Program-made: the position numbers and the translations under genes
Source of the DNA: Lepidostoma basale
Lineage: Eukaryota; Arthropoda; Insecta; Trichoptera; Lepidostomatidae
Length of the DNA stretch: 64,000 bases
NCBI GenBank assembly: GCA_022606425.2
Contig: JAHDVF020001569.1
Coordinates: 806,001 to 870,000 of the forward strand
Direction of reading: 5' to 3'
Shown here: positions 1 to 11,430 of the stretch, in pieces
How positions within the stretch are numbered: the stretch's first letter is position 1
How the letters are laid out: each line of letters starts with the position of its first letter
Notes under the pieces: model-generated
Told to the model about the DNA's origin: nothing
Databases searched by the model: none
The model's input: only the letters and a program-made list of their open reading frames with translations

Positions 1-1069
1 ATGGAATGCTAAATCGTTAATGCCTTTAATTTTCAAAAAAATTAACACTATCGTATTTATAAATAAGAAAACTATTTGATTATACTTTTTTTCAAATCAC
101 ATCCTTTCAAGCATACATCACAAACTTTACAATTTAGAAAAAGCAAAACACTTTCATGCTCTATGGTGTATTTGAAAACCCATTAAAATTCATTATTCCC
201 AGCTCCAAGGAGACGCGGTGTAATTCAGGGGTGTCTGTGTGTCCATTCTTAAGTCTTCAATTACAATTGCTGATCCATCATTTATCTCCCGTAACATATA
301 GAAATATGTAACCAGACGGGTAATCACCAATGCCAAATCACACTACAAGGAACAAGTGACCATTGTTTCTCTTTCTCATATCTACTCGTAATAATATTAC
401 GGGTCTGACTAAATTCCTATTCTTCAAACATGTGCTCAGTGATAACTCATCTGGCGCCAACTGGACAGAGATCTCTGGCTGAACAGTATTTTTTTAACTA
501 TTCCACATCTATATCTATTTTCATCTAAACATTCTTCACACTTCATTAATCGCACATGCATCATTTACATTGTCAAATACCAATATACGCCATTGTTACT
601 TCACATGGACTAATTCGGTAAAATTGGAGAGCTGGAAACGGTATATGAACATTGATGTTCAAATTTTTAGCATGTTTCTCCCTTGCTCTCTAAAGAGGAA
701 GGTTGGCATTGAGGAAAGACAGGCCAGAATACTGCGACTCCAGCTCTCTTATTCCTTGCACTACTCCAACTTCATCTCTTTCATTTTCAGACCACGACCT
801 AAATTATTACCATCTTCCTTACCAATAATGACCCCTTTTTCACCAAGTTATCCACCACCATTCAGTCCTTTACCCCTCCCGCAATCAATGCAGTTAAAAA
901 ATAAAATAAATAAAAACTCCCCGATAGCCCACTATGTACTCCGCCAAACAAAATGGTCTCAAGCAGGATGCTATCTCCTACCACAACTCCATCCAGGCAC
1001 TGCTCCTCTTATCTTCCCTCGGGAACAGACTTTTCTTATAAATACAATCCCAACCCTAACTGGTCTTCC

Positions 1070-1265
1070 ATTCCTTGACAATAATGTAAGACTTTATCAT
1101 AAACCCTAAATCTCCCCTCACCCTCTTTCGGAGGGACACTCCGGGCCATACATTTGGCCCATCATAAAACAACTACCAAATCACATTCCAACAATGTTTC
1201 CTACAGACGTAAGAGGAATAGCCATTAGAGCTGAACCTCTGTAAGCCAGAAGATCCAAGTCCATT
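1070..1265 (+). mobile_element. Jockey-like LINE 3' UTR copy
   Basis: GGGACACTCCGGGCCA...CTGAACCTCTGTAAGCCAG is the reverse complement of the UTR at 50400-50600. The preceding open stretch (570-1109, 179 codons) is not recognisable and may be upstream element sequence or chance. Confidence 0.55.
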
Positions 1266-1539
1266 CTTATCCATAACATATGGGCACCCTAAAGATAACA
1301 AACACATTCACACAAATCTGACTCATAGCTAAATGCTGTGACACAAGAACTGCCATACATTCAAGCCTGTGGCTGTGGTAGTATTCCAGTTCAGCTGGTA
1401 TGATTTACATCTGGCAAAAAATATTTATTTAAATTAAACCCAGAGTATAAAAAATAATCTGTGAATGCCAAAATGTAGCCAAGACCCTAATTGATCAAAT
1501 GACATTTTTACTTTTGTTTTAAACAAACTAGTAGATATG

Positions 1540-1840
1540 TTCTTCTTCTTTTTCTTCCTCAGCCTATTCCCGTCCACTCCTGGACAAATGTCACTATCTT
1601 GTGCAGACTGCATGCATCCAGGTGATTCTGACGTGTCTGTTCAGATCATCCTTTCACCGTAGTTGCGGTCGCCCTGAACTTCTCTTTGCCGTCCACGGTC
1701 TCCAAGTCAGCAGTCTTCTAGTCTATTTTTCATCTGAGCTTTTGGCTACGTGACCCATTGCTATTTTAGAGTCGCCACCCGGTGGATGTCAGTGACCTTT
1801 GTTTTTTCTCTCAACGTATCGTTTCTGACTCTGTCTCTTA
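1540..1840 (-). mobile_element. non-LTR 3' end, reversed
   Basis: Opens TTCTTCTTCTTTTTCTTCC, then GCCTATTCCCGTCCACTCCT. The same phrase recurs at 12214-12275 (GCCTATTTCCGTCCACTCCT). Consistent with the reversed 3' end of a LINE with a (GAA)n tail. Confidence 0.45.
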
Positions 1841-2234
1841 GGCTTATGTGTTAGATATGTTACCTGATGACAAAATCACGTTCAGACCTAGCACTGCAAA
1901 TGCAGGGTGCCAAACCGCGGACACGATTTCTCGCCACTGCAAATGCAGTTCCTGTACTCTGAGAGATAAAGTAATAATAAAAATAAATGTGACATTTGAG
2001 GCTAGTGGAGTTTTGACGAATTTATGTAGTTTTGATGTCGGGTTTCAATTTTGTCAACACAGTCTTAAATCCCCACTCTCGGTGATGTGCTGACTGTTTA
2101 TTTTCTTGGAAAGGAAATTTGATACTGCACTGAGCCCACGCTCACTACTTTTTCAAGCAATCGAGAGAAAAGATAATGTGTAGGTTTCTAAATTTTCAGC
2201 AAATAAATTCATTCATAAAAATCTTGAAAATTTC

Positions 2235-2395
2235 TTTCTGCATGGAATACCAGGTGGACGGTGCCCGCCAGGAAGACCCCCAAGACGATGGAGAAATAGC
2301 TAGAGTTCAGCATCACAGGAGGAGAATCCTGTAGTAATAGACCTTAAGTCTACAACAAGTTGAAGAACAAGAATTTTTTTCTTCTTTTATAAATG
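2235..2395 (+). mobile_element. LINE 3' end scrap
   Basis: GGTGCCCGCCAGGAAGACCC and the AGTCTACAACAAGTTGAAG tail match the (GAA)n-tail class at 49755 and 23585. Confidence 0.5.
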
Positions 2396-2699
2396 ATACA
2401 TATGATAAAAGTAGTGTTTCGTTGTTTGATAGAAGTGATTCATCGAGAAAAATGATTTTTTTTTTAATTTTCAATCGAATACGGATATTAATTTCATTGT
2501 CTTTAGCCATTTCATCTATTCTTCTGTGCACAGAATTATTGCTCGGAAGAATTTTATCGGATGTCTGATGGTGTCATATTATGAATAACATTTTTTACTG
2601 TCTACGAGATTAATTTCTCGGTAATTATGTGCGGTTTTCCGCTTTTGCGACTAATAATGAAATATTATATGAAGCTCACGGTCCATCAAATTTTTTAAA

Positions 2700-2993
2700 G
2701 AGTAAGACGTTGACTGTTTTCACCAGGAAATGGATGGTTCGTAGGGGATTATGTAAATGCGGTCTCCTCGGAGATTGACGTCTTTCATATCAGTGAAAGT
2801 ACGTTCAGAAGGACTCTCTCAGACAACTCTTAATTCTGGAGAGTATCCTGTCTTCCTAATGTTGAACCATCTCTCATGCGTTTCTGATAGTATACTATAC
2901 ACAATATATTATTTTACCTGTTCTCAATAGATGCCTTAAAAATAAATTTTGTAATGTCTGGATGAAATAAACTGATTTGATTTGATTTGATAA
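2700..2993 (+). mobile_element. (TGATT)n-tail LINE 3' end
   Basis: Shares ACGTCTTTCATATCAGTGAA and the downstream UTR with 21222-21880, and ends AACTGATTTGATTTGAT. 5' truncated. Confidence 0.7.
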
Positions 2994-3599
2994 ATTCATA
3001 TTTCAAATAGCCAATACTGTATTGCCGACATTTCATTTTAGATTCAGACATTTGGAAAGACAAAATTCGTCACGGATTCAGTAAAATAACTGTTCAACAG
3101 ATATAATGCGTAACAGCTGTTATTACTTATCACGCAAAAATAAGGATTATTGGTGAAGCACGCAAAAATCGTGCATGAAATCAACCTGCATTCCTTTACT
3201 TATGATGGCGGTGCACTTACTCTGTAAACAAGTCACCGCAGGCTACCTTATTTTTCCAGAAATATGCTAATTGCATGAATCTTATCTTTGCTTACCTACT
3301 TGCAAACACTATTCGCCAATAATAACAAATCAAATTAGCACAATAACAGTAAGTTGAAAGATTTAGATAGAAAAGGTTTTTTTTCATGAAAACGGTATAT
3401 TCAATGTATTTTATATTTAATACCCATCTCTTAAATAGATACGCCACAAATGCCCCACTTAAACTGCCTGAATGCCCTCATTTGCCTCTGGCCCCACTAC
3501 CACCCCCATGGAAGACTCCAGGCGATACCCTCCTCGTTGGGAACCTATGTTATGTTATGGTACCACCCTTTCCCAAGAATCCTTTCCTACATCTTGATA

Positions 3600-3990
3600 T
3601 TTTGAATCATTGAAGATTTGTTTATATTATATTAAGTAAACATTTGGGGATTCATGAGATGCAATAATTGATCTGTTCCCATGTGTTTGTCTGACTCATT
3701 GAAGGTTTATTTATATTATTAAGATTTTTGTAAACATAAGGGCTTGAATGTGAGAATGTTTTCATTGATCTGTTCCCACAGGTACACATGTCATCGAACA
3801 AAGAAATGCACAGTATTCAAGCTGTGCCGCATTGTGGATTAAATCAGATACAATTGCAACTCCTTAATAGTAACACATCTAGATACAATTGCAACTCCTT
3901 ACTTGTAACACATCTTTATATATTATATTTTACAATTGTATATATATTTTACAATTGTTATTTCTTACTTGTAACATCGTTTTGAATAAA
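3600..3990 (+). repeat. short tandem duplications ending in a polyadenylation-like signal
   Basis: An about 100-bp unit (CATTGAAG.TT..TTATATTAT to TGATCTGTTCCCA) is repeated at 3605-3700 and 3702-3785. A 32-bp ACAATTGCAACTCCTTA unit then repeats at 3849-3915. AATAAA follows at about 3983. It may be the 3' end of an unrecognised transcript or element; a 75-codon ORF precedes it (3386-3613) with no known domain. Confidence 0.35.
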
Positions 3991-4385
3991 GTTCTCTTCT
4001 TAAAAATTAAAACGTGTTGGAAGTTATTCCATCCCAAAAATCCTCACCCGAAGGATAAAACATAAAATTGGTGGCAAAGCGGCGAGCTCTATTAAAAAAC
4101 ATAAAACCTACGTCCTAGATGGAAATCTGTTTTAGTGAACTTCATATACTATTTTAAATATTTTTGACTTTACAAAATATTAAATAGTTCAACCCTTTTG
4201 TACATCCAGAACACAAATATAAATAATTAAAATGAACAGAAATCTGGAGAATGTGTTACCGAGAAGAGAGTACCAAACAGTTTTGGGATCTTGTGTCGTC
4301 ATTCTTTGATTGTTTAATACTCCAAGATTACAGGCATTGCGATGAAATTGAAGTAATTATTTTAATTTTTTTTTTTTAAACTTAC

Positions 4386-4556
4386 CGCGTACTCCGGCTC
4401 GTAAACCCAATGGGTGCTGTCGAAAGGGCAATTCTTCTTCGGCAAGTGTAGATGGTTCTTCCTACACTTCTGCAGGTGGAATTGCATCCGTCCGCGCTCG
4501 ATGGTGTGCTCTGGCTGATAGGGACACTGCATATAGACAGCAGTGTCGTTCACCAA
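4386..4556 (-). CDS. exon of a GTSF1/Asterix-like CHHC zinc-finger gene (partial)
   Basis: A 57-codon exon with acceptor TTTTGCAG|TTGG and a consensus donor GCG|GTAAGT. Residues C11, H17, H27 and C31 fit the CHHC finger spacing C-x5-H-x9-H-x3-C (CPYQPEH...FHLQKCRKN). C43 and H49 (CPFDSTH) begin a second finger that must finish in the next exon. Two consecutive CHHC fingers define the U11-48K/TRM13/GTSF1 group. HLQKCRKN followed by CPF..TH is closest to GTSF1, known as Asterix in flies, which acts with Piwi proteins in piRNA silencing. A next exon beginning x-H-x3-C was looked for by eye at 1-4380 and not found, so it may lie beyond the window edge. Intact splice signals and no stops argue for a live gene, but a stranded exon cannot be excluded. 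ATATGCAG|TGTCC is an alternative acceptor. Confidence 0.72.
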
Positions 4557-4589
4557 CTGCAAAACATTTTGCATGAAGACAAGGAAGCC

Positions 4590-5145
4590 GGAGTATTAAA
4601 AAAAACTATTGGAATGCTTAATGATACATCTTGGACCTTGAGAGTTAACTCAATGAACAGACAGGAAGCATTTGAAATGTGGCTCCATCACCGAATGCTC
4701 AGAGTTCCCTGGACAGACATGGTTACCAATACCGAAGTCCTGAGGTGAGCTAGAGTTGACAGGGAATTGTTATCAACTATCAAGGTTCGAAAGATCTCAC
4801 ATCTGGATCATATACTCTGGGTCACATCTCACATCTGGGTCATATACTGCGTGGGGAAAAGTACCACCTTCTCCAACTGATATTGGAGGGGAAAATTGAG
4901 GGACGCCGACGGCCCGGAAGGAGACAAATGTCCTGGCTGCGAAACGCGAGGGAGTGGACCGGCATCCGAAGTGTGGAGGAGCTGTTCCGAGCAGCGCAGG
5001 ACAGGGACAGGTTTGCCGAGGTGATCGCCAACGTTAATGATATAACGTCATTCGTAAAACCATTGACAAATGCCTTCACTCCTTCGTTTATTATTAAATG
5101 GATGAACCAAATAACTAATATTTTTAAAGTGGTTTTAACATAACC
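4590..5145 (+). mobile_element. RTE-like LINE C-terminal fragment
   Basis: Plus-strand frames read WTLRVNSMNRQEAFEMWLHH, RMLRVPWTDMVTNTEVL and, after a frameshift, EGKIEGRRRPGRRQMSWLRN then AAQDRDRFAEVIANV. This is the typical post-RT tail of insect RTE/BovB-like elements. It lies in the intron directly beside the GTSF1-like exon, opposite in orientation. Confidence 0.75.
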
Positions 5146-5439
5146 AAAAACCAAACATCTCCAAATTCACTATCCAAATCGGGTGAAAACATTGTAAGCG
5201 TGCGTACATTCCTCAGACCACGGCTACATTACATGAAAAAATTTCATAGTGTAGCCTGACATGGCAGAGAGATGTGCACACTTGCCATCCTGTCAGCGTA
5301 GTCCAGGACAAATATTGTTCCATATCATAAAGATACAATGGTTTTATTGTATTTCAATGAGGAGATATGATAAAATGATGTCCCTGTCTGTTCAGCTAAC
5401 CTAAATACACAAACTCAGACACCTCCTCTAGGTTCTTCT

Positions 5440-5930
5440 CATTCACACTTATGTTAGTTAGAAAGTTTCAATTCTGGGATTGGTTTGCAACAATTTCTTA
5501 TATTCTTCTCTTCCATTCTTCCCTGTCTTGTGCGGCTCTTTTGAAATCTGCATATGATGAGCAGCGCACGTCCACCAACAGGTCCTCCAGATACTGTCGG
5601 CGTTGGCGTCCCCTAGAGTTTGTCCCCTCGGTCATACCCTCCATTATGGCATGCAAGAGACCTTCTTGCCGTATTACATGGCCGATCCATCTTGCACGCC
5701 TTTCGGACAAGGTCCTGAGCAGGTGCCTTCCTCCTTCGATTATTTGAAGAACCTCCTCATTCATGATGTGGTCTTTCCAGGAAATTCCTATAGGACCACA
5801 TTTCAAAAGCCTCTCGTCTCCGTTTATCTCTTTCGGATAGGCACCATGTCTCGGAGCCGTACATCAAGATACTCCATACATAGGTCTTGATGAGGATTAT
5901 TCTCAGTTTTAGGTCTATACTTATGTTACA
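5440..5930 (-). mobile_element. RTE-like LINE C-terminal fragment
   Basis: The minus strand encodes HIMNEEVLQIIEGGRHLLRT, LSERRARWIGHVIRQEGLLH and YLEDLLVDVRCSSYADFKRA, then QDREEWKRRI. Nearly the same sequence occurs at 59672-60160 in the same orientation. Confidence 0.75.
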
Positions 5931-5934
5931 AACT

Positions 5935-7470
5935 GTCTATTTTCTCTTCCCTTTCAAAAATTATCACCGTTGACTTTCCGATATTCATCATTAAATCCTT
6001 TATCCTGCATACACCTCATACATTCTCGACACTAAGACTTGCAATTCGTCAAGAAATTAAATTCAACGAAAATGGCATTATCCGCGTAAAGCAGACAGCT
6101 ACATGCTAAAAAAAAGTTTATTTCAATAATGAAAATCATAAGAAATTTATATTAAATATCCATTAAATTAATCTAAATACTATGTTTCTGCCTTCAATTT
6201 CTGAAAATCCTTAAGCGGGCGTAGCTACCGAGGCCTCATATGGCGTTCTGTAGGCTAAAATGTATTCAAGCAGTATGCTCGATTGCGGTGTCGGTTGAAT
6301 TTTAAAAAGTCAAGAATACTTTTGAGAAATAGAATTCTAAACTAATGAAAGTGTAATCAAAACAAATCTAGATTTAAAAAATTAAATTGTACATGCAGGT
6401 ATATCGCGACAAAGAAAATACAACAATTTATAAAGCACAATCTCTGCAAGAATAATATTACCCACATGATCTCAGTCGTCACAGAGTAATATTTACAAGG
6501 GTGCCGTAAAATGAGATTTATTAAGATAAGAGTAAGAAATGCTGCAGTCATCCCCTGTGGAAATATTTAATGCGTAAATGACAGGGTTAAGTACAATATT
6601 TCTTTACAGTTTTGCACCATCTCCTACTGCGATCCTAAGGGATATGATAAATATCATTTTGCTCCACTCTGTATAAAAAACAACAATTTATAACAACAAC
6701 TGATACAAAATTGTATTTACCCCGCCTTTTGCTCCGCCGGCCAGATCAGTTAACCTGAACTCCATATTTTTAAAAGGTGAAAATATGGGCTGCTGCTTTT
6801 TATTAAAAGTCCAATAAGTGTATTAATAATACGAGTTTAATTTGCACTGATTTTTAAATATTTCGATAATTTTATTATATGAATTATACGACGAACCAAC
6901 GGGCAAACCGGCAAATAACACAACAGCTGTCAAGTCTCCGCAAGCTGAATCTCGACTAGAGGTGGGTGATCCGTTCACGACTATAGTGAACATAAACGGA
7001 AGTCATATTACACGATCACAATGATTTTGCTTGTAGTTGTGGCGCTAGTTGTATTCAGCGGGAGACTAGTACACGTTATATTTGTACAACAAGTAGTCAG
7101 ATGGATATTTAGTTATAGTATTAACCACACGCAAAAAAAATGCGGAATTCTAAAAAAAAAAAACAATCACTGGAAATAAGTACTTAACTATCAAATCGTG
7201 GGGATTTTTGTACATCGCTATCACTATGTTAGGAGAAAATTGGAGTCACGGGGTGAAAAAAATTAATTTAATCGAATTCTTCCCCGATCTCGTACAACTT
7301 CCCAACGTTGCCTATGTTATTCGCCAATGTCAATTATTATGTAATTTGAGATATGCTCCGGGATGTATTATGATTTGAGATTGAAACCAATATTTACTAT
7401 TTAAAATTACCTTTAATTAAACAAACATACAATACAAGAAAGAATAATCAAGATTACTTATGAACTAAAG
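5935..7470. other. AT-rich stretch without recognised features
   Basis: Low-complexity AT-rich DNA. Short ORFs only; no repeat family was recognised by eye. It may be intron of the GTSF1-like gene. Confidence 0.4.
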
Positions 7471-7477
7471 AGGACTT

Positions 7478-7880
7478 ACATGCTATCCGTTGGCCAACGA
7501 CTTGAAATTAACGAGTCACTGAAGGAGGACGGCGCTGACGCTGTCGTGGTCAGCACGAGGACGGTGATCTGCGAAGCCGTCGTGGCGGCGCGGCGAGTTG
7601 GCTGCTATTGGCGTCCGTACCACGAGGGACGTGCGAGGTGGACGATGGGGAAAAGCGTGGAAGCGAGGGGCGGTTTGGTCTCCTTCGCTGAGACAGCAGT
7701 GGACAGCATCAGGCCCCAATGATGATAATCTGAGGTAGCCGGCACCTGGCGGTGCGTATATCGCGATCTTCTTCAGATTATCTCCCCGGCGTTCGGCCGC
7801 CCGCCGAGCCAAAGAGATGTCGCCTCACCGGAGTCCGGTATATAACTGTCGCGGCCTCGATCCACACAGCCCTCTATTTG
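7478..7880 (-). promoter_or_regulatory. CpG-rich patch with CCAAT box and minus-strand splice donor (candidate first exon)
   Basis: About 400 bp of GC/CpG-rich non-repetitive DNA. ATTGG at 7607-7611 is a CCAAT box read on the minus strand. About 130 bp downstream in that direction is a strong donor, AGCAT|GTAAGT (GT at 7479-7478). It could be the promoter and 5' exon of the GTSF1-like gene, whose recognised exon lies 3 kb further on the same strand. ORFs on both strands here are long for the local composition but resemble no known protein. Confidence 0.4.
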
Positions 7881-7884
7881 AAAA

Positions 7885-8860
7885 TTCGGAGGGTGGGGGG
7901 TTGAGATCACGCCCCCCCCAAAGTGTTGCCACTCACAAAAATTGTCACTGCACTATTATTGTTTTTCCTATACACTATTATTGTTTTTCATAGTATTATC
8001 ACTAATCAAAATTAAACTTAACTAAGATTAAACAAGCCTCCAGAGAGAAAATGTATTTTCTGCCATGTAAAATTTGTCTAGTGCAATCTCACCGAGTATG
8101 CCATGAAACGTGGCTATATCAACTATAGGAATGTTCAAAGAAAAGATAAGATGTTTTATTATTACATTGAGAACTTCAATATATCAATTAAAATAAACAT
8201 TTCACGTCTATAAAGATACGTAAATAAATGTATTGTCTCTGTTGCAAGTTTAAAAATAGCTCATAATCGTTGTAGCAATTTGGACATATATAAATGGCAA
8301 CTTTTGGATTGGAGGTACACCTAGTGTGAGCCTAATGCTTGCACGTAGTGTGCTGGATCCATTTTTTTCCAGGAAGATTTTAAAAAAAGGGGTCGCAACA
8401 TTCTTCATCCTCCCAGCTAAAGGGGCTACTGGCTTCGTAGAGTAATTTTCGTTTTGCTGATATAAAGCGGCTATGGTTTATGGGTGCAGTGTAGCGGGAA
8501 AGATCTGTTGTCCTTAGATAGGTCAAATGTGTTAATCAAAGATGAGGTGAATGGTTATTCAATAAAATCAGTACAAGGGGCTCCATCGAGGGATTAACAT
8601 GTTTGATAAAATGCTGTATCCAACAGTTTAATTCAAGGGTAGATCCACATATAGTCTTTTGCCATTCCAATGCAATCTGGAGGTCCATCTTTCAGAAAAT
8701 GGTCGTTATATTTTATTCTGGGAAACAATAATGACGAAAGTTAATTATTCATTTTTAAAAACCTCGTCATCTAGTCTTAATCAGTAATTTCGTTACAATG
8801 CCAGTTTTATTGGCAAGGCGCCGCACTTCCATGGGAATAAATTAATTGTGAGAAATTAGA
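7885..8860. other. AT-rich stretch without recognised features
   Basis: No coding signal. A G/C homopolymer-like patch at 7890-7920 borders the CpG block. Confidence 0.4.
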
Positions 8861-8865
8861 GCAAA

Positions 8866-9640
8866 TTACCGAATTTATTTATGTGGGAAGCTTGTTTAAA
8901 AGTTAGTGATGGAAAAATGGAGAAAGATATCAAAAGAAGGGTTAGAGCTGAAAACAAAATAAATGGTGCACTCAAAGTCATCCAAGAAGCAAATATGGCA
9001 GTGCACAATGTAGTTTTATTGTCGACCCTTGTGTATGGAAGGGAAGCTTGAAGTTGGCAGAAGAAGGATGAAAGTAGGTTAAATGCCGTAGAAATGAAAT
9101 CACTAAGAAGAATGTGCGGAAAAATAATGTTTGATAGAATATCTAATGATGAAGTAAGAAAGGTATGTAAGGCGGATGAATGCATCCTAAATAAAATTAA
9201 GAAAGGGTCACTTAGATGATTTCCGGAGAAATGGCTCGAGTAAGGGGGATAATCTCAGAACCGTGCAAGGCACAGCCTGAGATCGAGAAGAGTCGACCCC
9301 AACAGTCAATATAGATGATGAGTTGGGTTAGTGCCAGGAAGAAGAAGAAGACTAAGATGATTTGGACATATAAAACAAATGAATGAGGGAAGAATGGCTA
9401 AAAAGATATTTATGCAAGTAGTGTAAATGGAAAAAGCAGTCGAGGAAGGCCAAAAAAGGCATGGCAAGACAAATTAATCAATTACTGAAAGGCAATCATG
9501 TTCAAAGTAGGAACAATCGACGACCCTGTGTGTCACGATGTGTGAATGTAGAACAGGCCCGAGAGTTATGTCAGGATATAACAGTGTGGCGGTCCATCCT
9601 CTCTGATTACCCCTCCAAGAAACGGCGTGATGGTTTTTTA
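8866..9640 (+). mobile_element. non-LTR retrotransposon 3' fragment, (GTTA)n-tail family, with nested insert
   Basis: Degenerate end of the reverse transcriptase region and the C-terminal tail. The frames read FIYVGSLFK, then SWQKKDESRLNAVEMKSLRR, then RNNRRPCVSRCVNVEQ, and end near GGCGTGATGG with a TTAG-type tail. This is the best preserved 5' extent of the commonest LINE family here. A 132-bp insert (9223-9354) interrupts it. Confidence 0.75.
9223..9354 (+). mobile_element. short LINE 3' end inserted in another LINE
   Basis: A 132-bp segment ending in (GAA)n. It is flanked by a 9-bp duplication AGATGATTT at 9214-9222 and 9355-9363. Removing it restores the host LINE reading SLR.FGHI. Younger than its host copy. 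Confidence 0.7.
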
Positions 9641-9988
9641 GTTAGTTATGTTAACAAATATTTCTACTGCGATTTTTATATTGTCTAATAATTTCTCATT
9701 TTGGAACAAACAAAAATAAGTAAAAATAACCAGAGGTGCTTTAAAACAAAATAATAGATACAGTGGAAACTAATAACAGTATTTAAATAATGATATTAAA
9801 GTGATAAGTAGGCAATATGAATAGATGGGCTAAAAGTTCCACCTGGAACTTCTTACCCCACTCCAAATGGAACTTTTTGCCCCTAGAGTTCATGTTGTCT
9901 GATGAATTATTTAAAAACTGCTGTATTTTAACTAATTAAACTAGTAACATCAAAAGAAATGTTCCCACTGATGCAATAAAAACACTTG

Positions 9989-10594
9989 TTAATTCAAATT
10001 TAATTGTATCTCAATAGAGACGAAGAAGCAAACTGGAAACTGAATATGGATGATCAAGGTGTTTACAGGACTTATGACCTGTCATTGGTTGGGTTAAGCG
10101 CACGCTTTATGTAAATATAACATTCCCCATTCCATATTTGTAATCATTCTGGTCAATTCTTTTGCATATAAGATAGGAATAATACTCCAGGCGACTTCTA
10201 AACAATACGCTAATAGGCTGATAACCTTCGCATTGTGTTAATAAAATAGTTTGCTAAAATGCTAAAAATCATTCTCCATAGATGGCATTATTGGGTGGAT
10301 TGTATAGGTTAATCTTAAAAAGATTTACTAGTATAATCAAATCTACATAGAGGGCCAATTAAAACTGACACGTGAAGATAGGCATGGATTTGGAGTATAT
10401 ATACAACTTCCAAAATTATCATGCATGATCATAATAACAAAGGTGGAATGGGGAATGTTGTATTTATTATACATAAAGCGTGTGCTTAACCCAACCAATG
10501 ACAGGTCATAAGTCCTGTAAACACCTTGATCATCCATATTCAGTTTCCAGTTTGCTTCTTCGTCTCTATTGAGATACAATTAAATTTGAATTAA
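9989..10594. mobile_element. foldback MITE (family GAGATACAATTAA)
   Basis: Arms of more than 100 bp are inverted copies: the ends read TTAATTCAAATTTAATTGTA and its reverse, then CTCAATAGAGACGAAG, a Met/Leu-rich pseudo-ORF and GACCTGTCATTGGTTGGG. The ORF seen on the minus strand (78 codons) is just the arm and not a gene. Confidence 0.8.
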
Positions 10595-10804
10595 CCACCC
10601 ACCATGGGTGAAAATCCAGGATTCGTATACAAGTATAAGTATACATTCACAAAAAATACTTGTTGATTCCTTCATCGTATCTCGACTCGACTATTGCAGC
10701 GACATTTACGCCAACATACCCAAGAAACATACAAATAAAGGTCCATCTGTTTTCAATGGTGTTCTGACTGACTTATAAAAGATGTTCCAAAAAACTCGCA
10801 TATT

Positions 10805-10970
10805 TCACAACAACTAAAAGATCTTCACTGGCTCAAGTGTCCTGAAAGAATCCAGTATAAACTATGCTGGACGGTTTTTAAAGTTCACGGAATGGCACCA
10901 GCCTATATATCTGAACTTTGTATTGCTGATAGCCCATTTCTCCGACTCCTCATGTGTCCAAAATTTAATA
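10805..10970 (+). mobile_element. CR1/L2-like LINE RT-end fragment
   Basis: Frame reads QQLKDLHWLKCPERIQYKLC then WTVFKVHGMAPAYISEL. This matches the widespread LHWLPVEQRI...Y...LNGLAPPYL block downstream of the RT domain in CR1/L2/Rex-type elements. A single decayed copy. Confidence 0.65.
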
Positions 10971-11011
10971 TTTGATTGATTGGATCGTACCACATTTCCC
11001 TCCATGTATTT

Positions 11012-11260
11012 TTTTTTTTACGTATGTACACAACAGGTCGTTTGGACCCAATTACTGTATACAATTTTTATTTTTTTAGCTATTATATTGATTCTCGTGA
11101 CATGTGACAGGTAGCCAATCTATCGCCATTTTATTGTCACGTGAATTCTACACCAGACCAAAGACAGTGTGACAATCACACTGCCATCGCCGGGAATCGA
11201 ACCCGGGACCTTCGGCATGGAAGTCAGAACTCGTAACCACTCTGCCACGAAGGTCGTCAT
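11012..11260 (-). mobile_element. tRNA-derived SINE, family 1
   Basis: On the minus strand the head reads GACCTTCGTGGCAGAGTGGT (A-box-like TGGCAGAGTGG), then GGTTCGATTCC (B box). The shared body follows (CACTGTCTTTGGTCTGGTGT, AGAATTCACGTGACAATAAA) and the tail runs through ACCTGTTGT. Pol III boxes at about the tRNA spacing. Confidence 0.8.
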
Positions 11261-11275
11261 TGTTACGTTTACATC

Positions 11276-11430
11276 TTTAACATTTACTTTTTTACCTTTC
11301 TTTCTTCATTCATTATTTTAATGTGTCCAAGCCATCTTCAATGACCTTTTTATTGTTTTCTTCATAACACTTTCATCGCATTGCATTCACTTCTTATATC
11401 CTTGAATTTGATATTTACTGTTTTAGACCG
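11276..11430 (-). mobile_element. (GTTA)n-tail LINE fragment hit by a SINE
   Basis: The plus strand reads AATGTGTCCAAGCCATCTTC and the CACTTCTTATATCCTTG block, the reverse of FGHM and neighbouring codons. The SINE at 11012-11260 sits directly beside it. Confidence 0.5.

Noticed and set aside
570..1109. 179-codon ORF as a gene
   Set aside because: No start context, domain or splice signal; its end runs into a LINE 3' UTR copy, so it is probably element sequence or chance.
10343..10579. 78-codon minus-strand ORF (MYLNRDEEANWKLN...)
   Set aside because: It is the translated arm of a foldback MITE; the same arm appears as another ORF at 49837-50088.
11150..11255. Possible tRNA gene (GGTTCGATTCCCGGC with upstream box A)
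   Set aside because: The same head recurs in several copies with a shared 150-bp body and tail, so it is a tRNA-derived SINE and not a functional tRNA gene.
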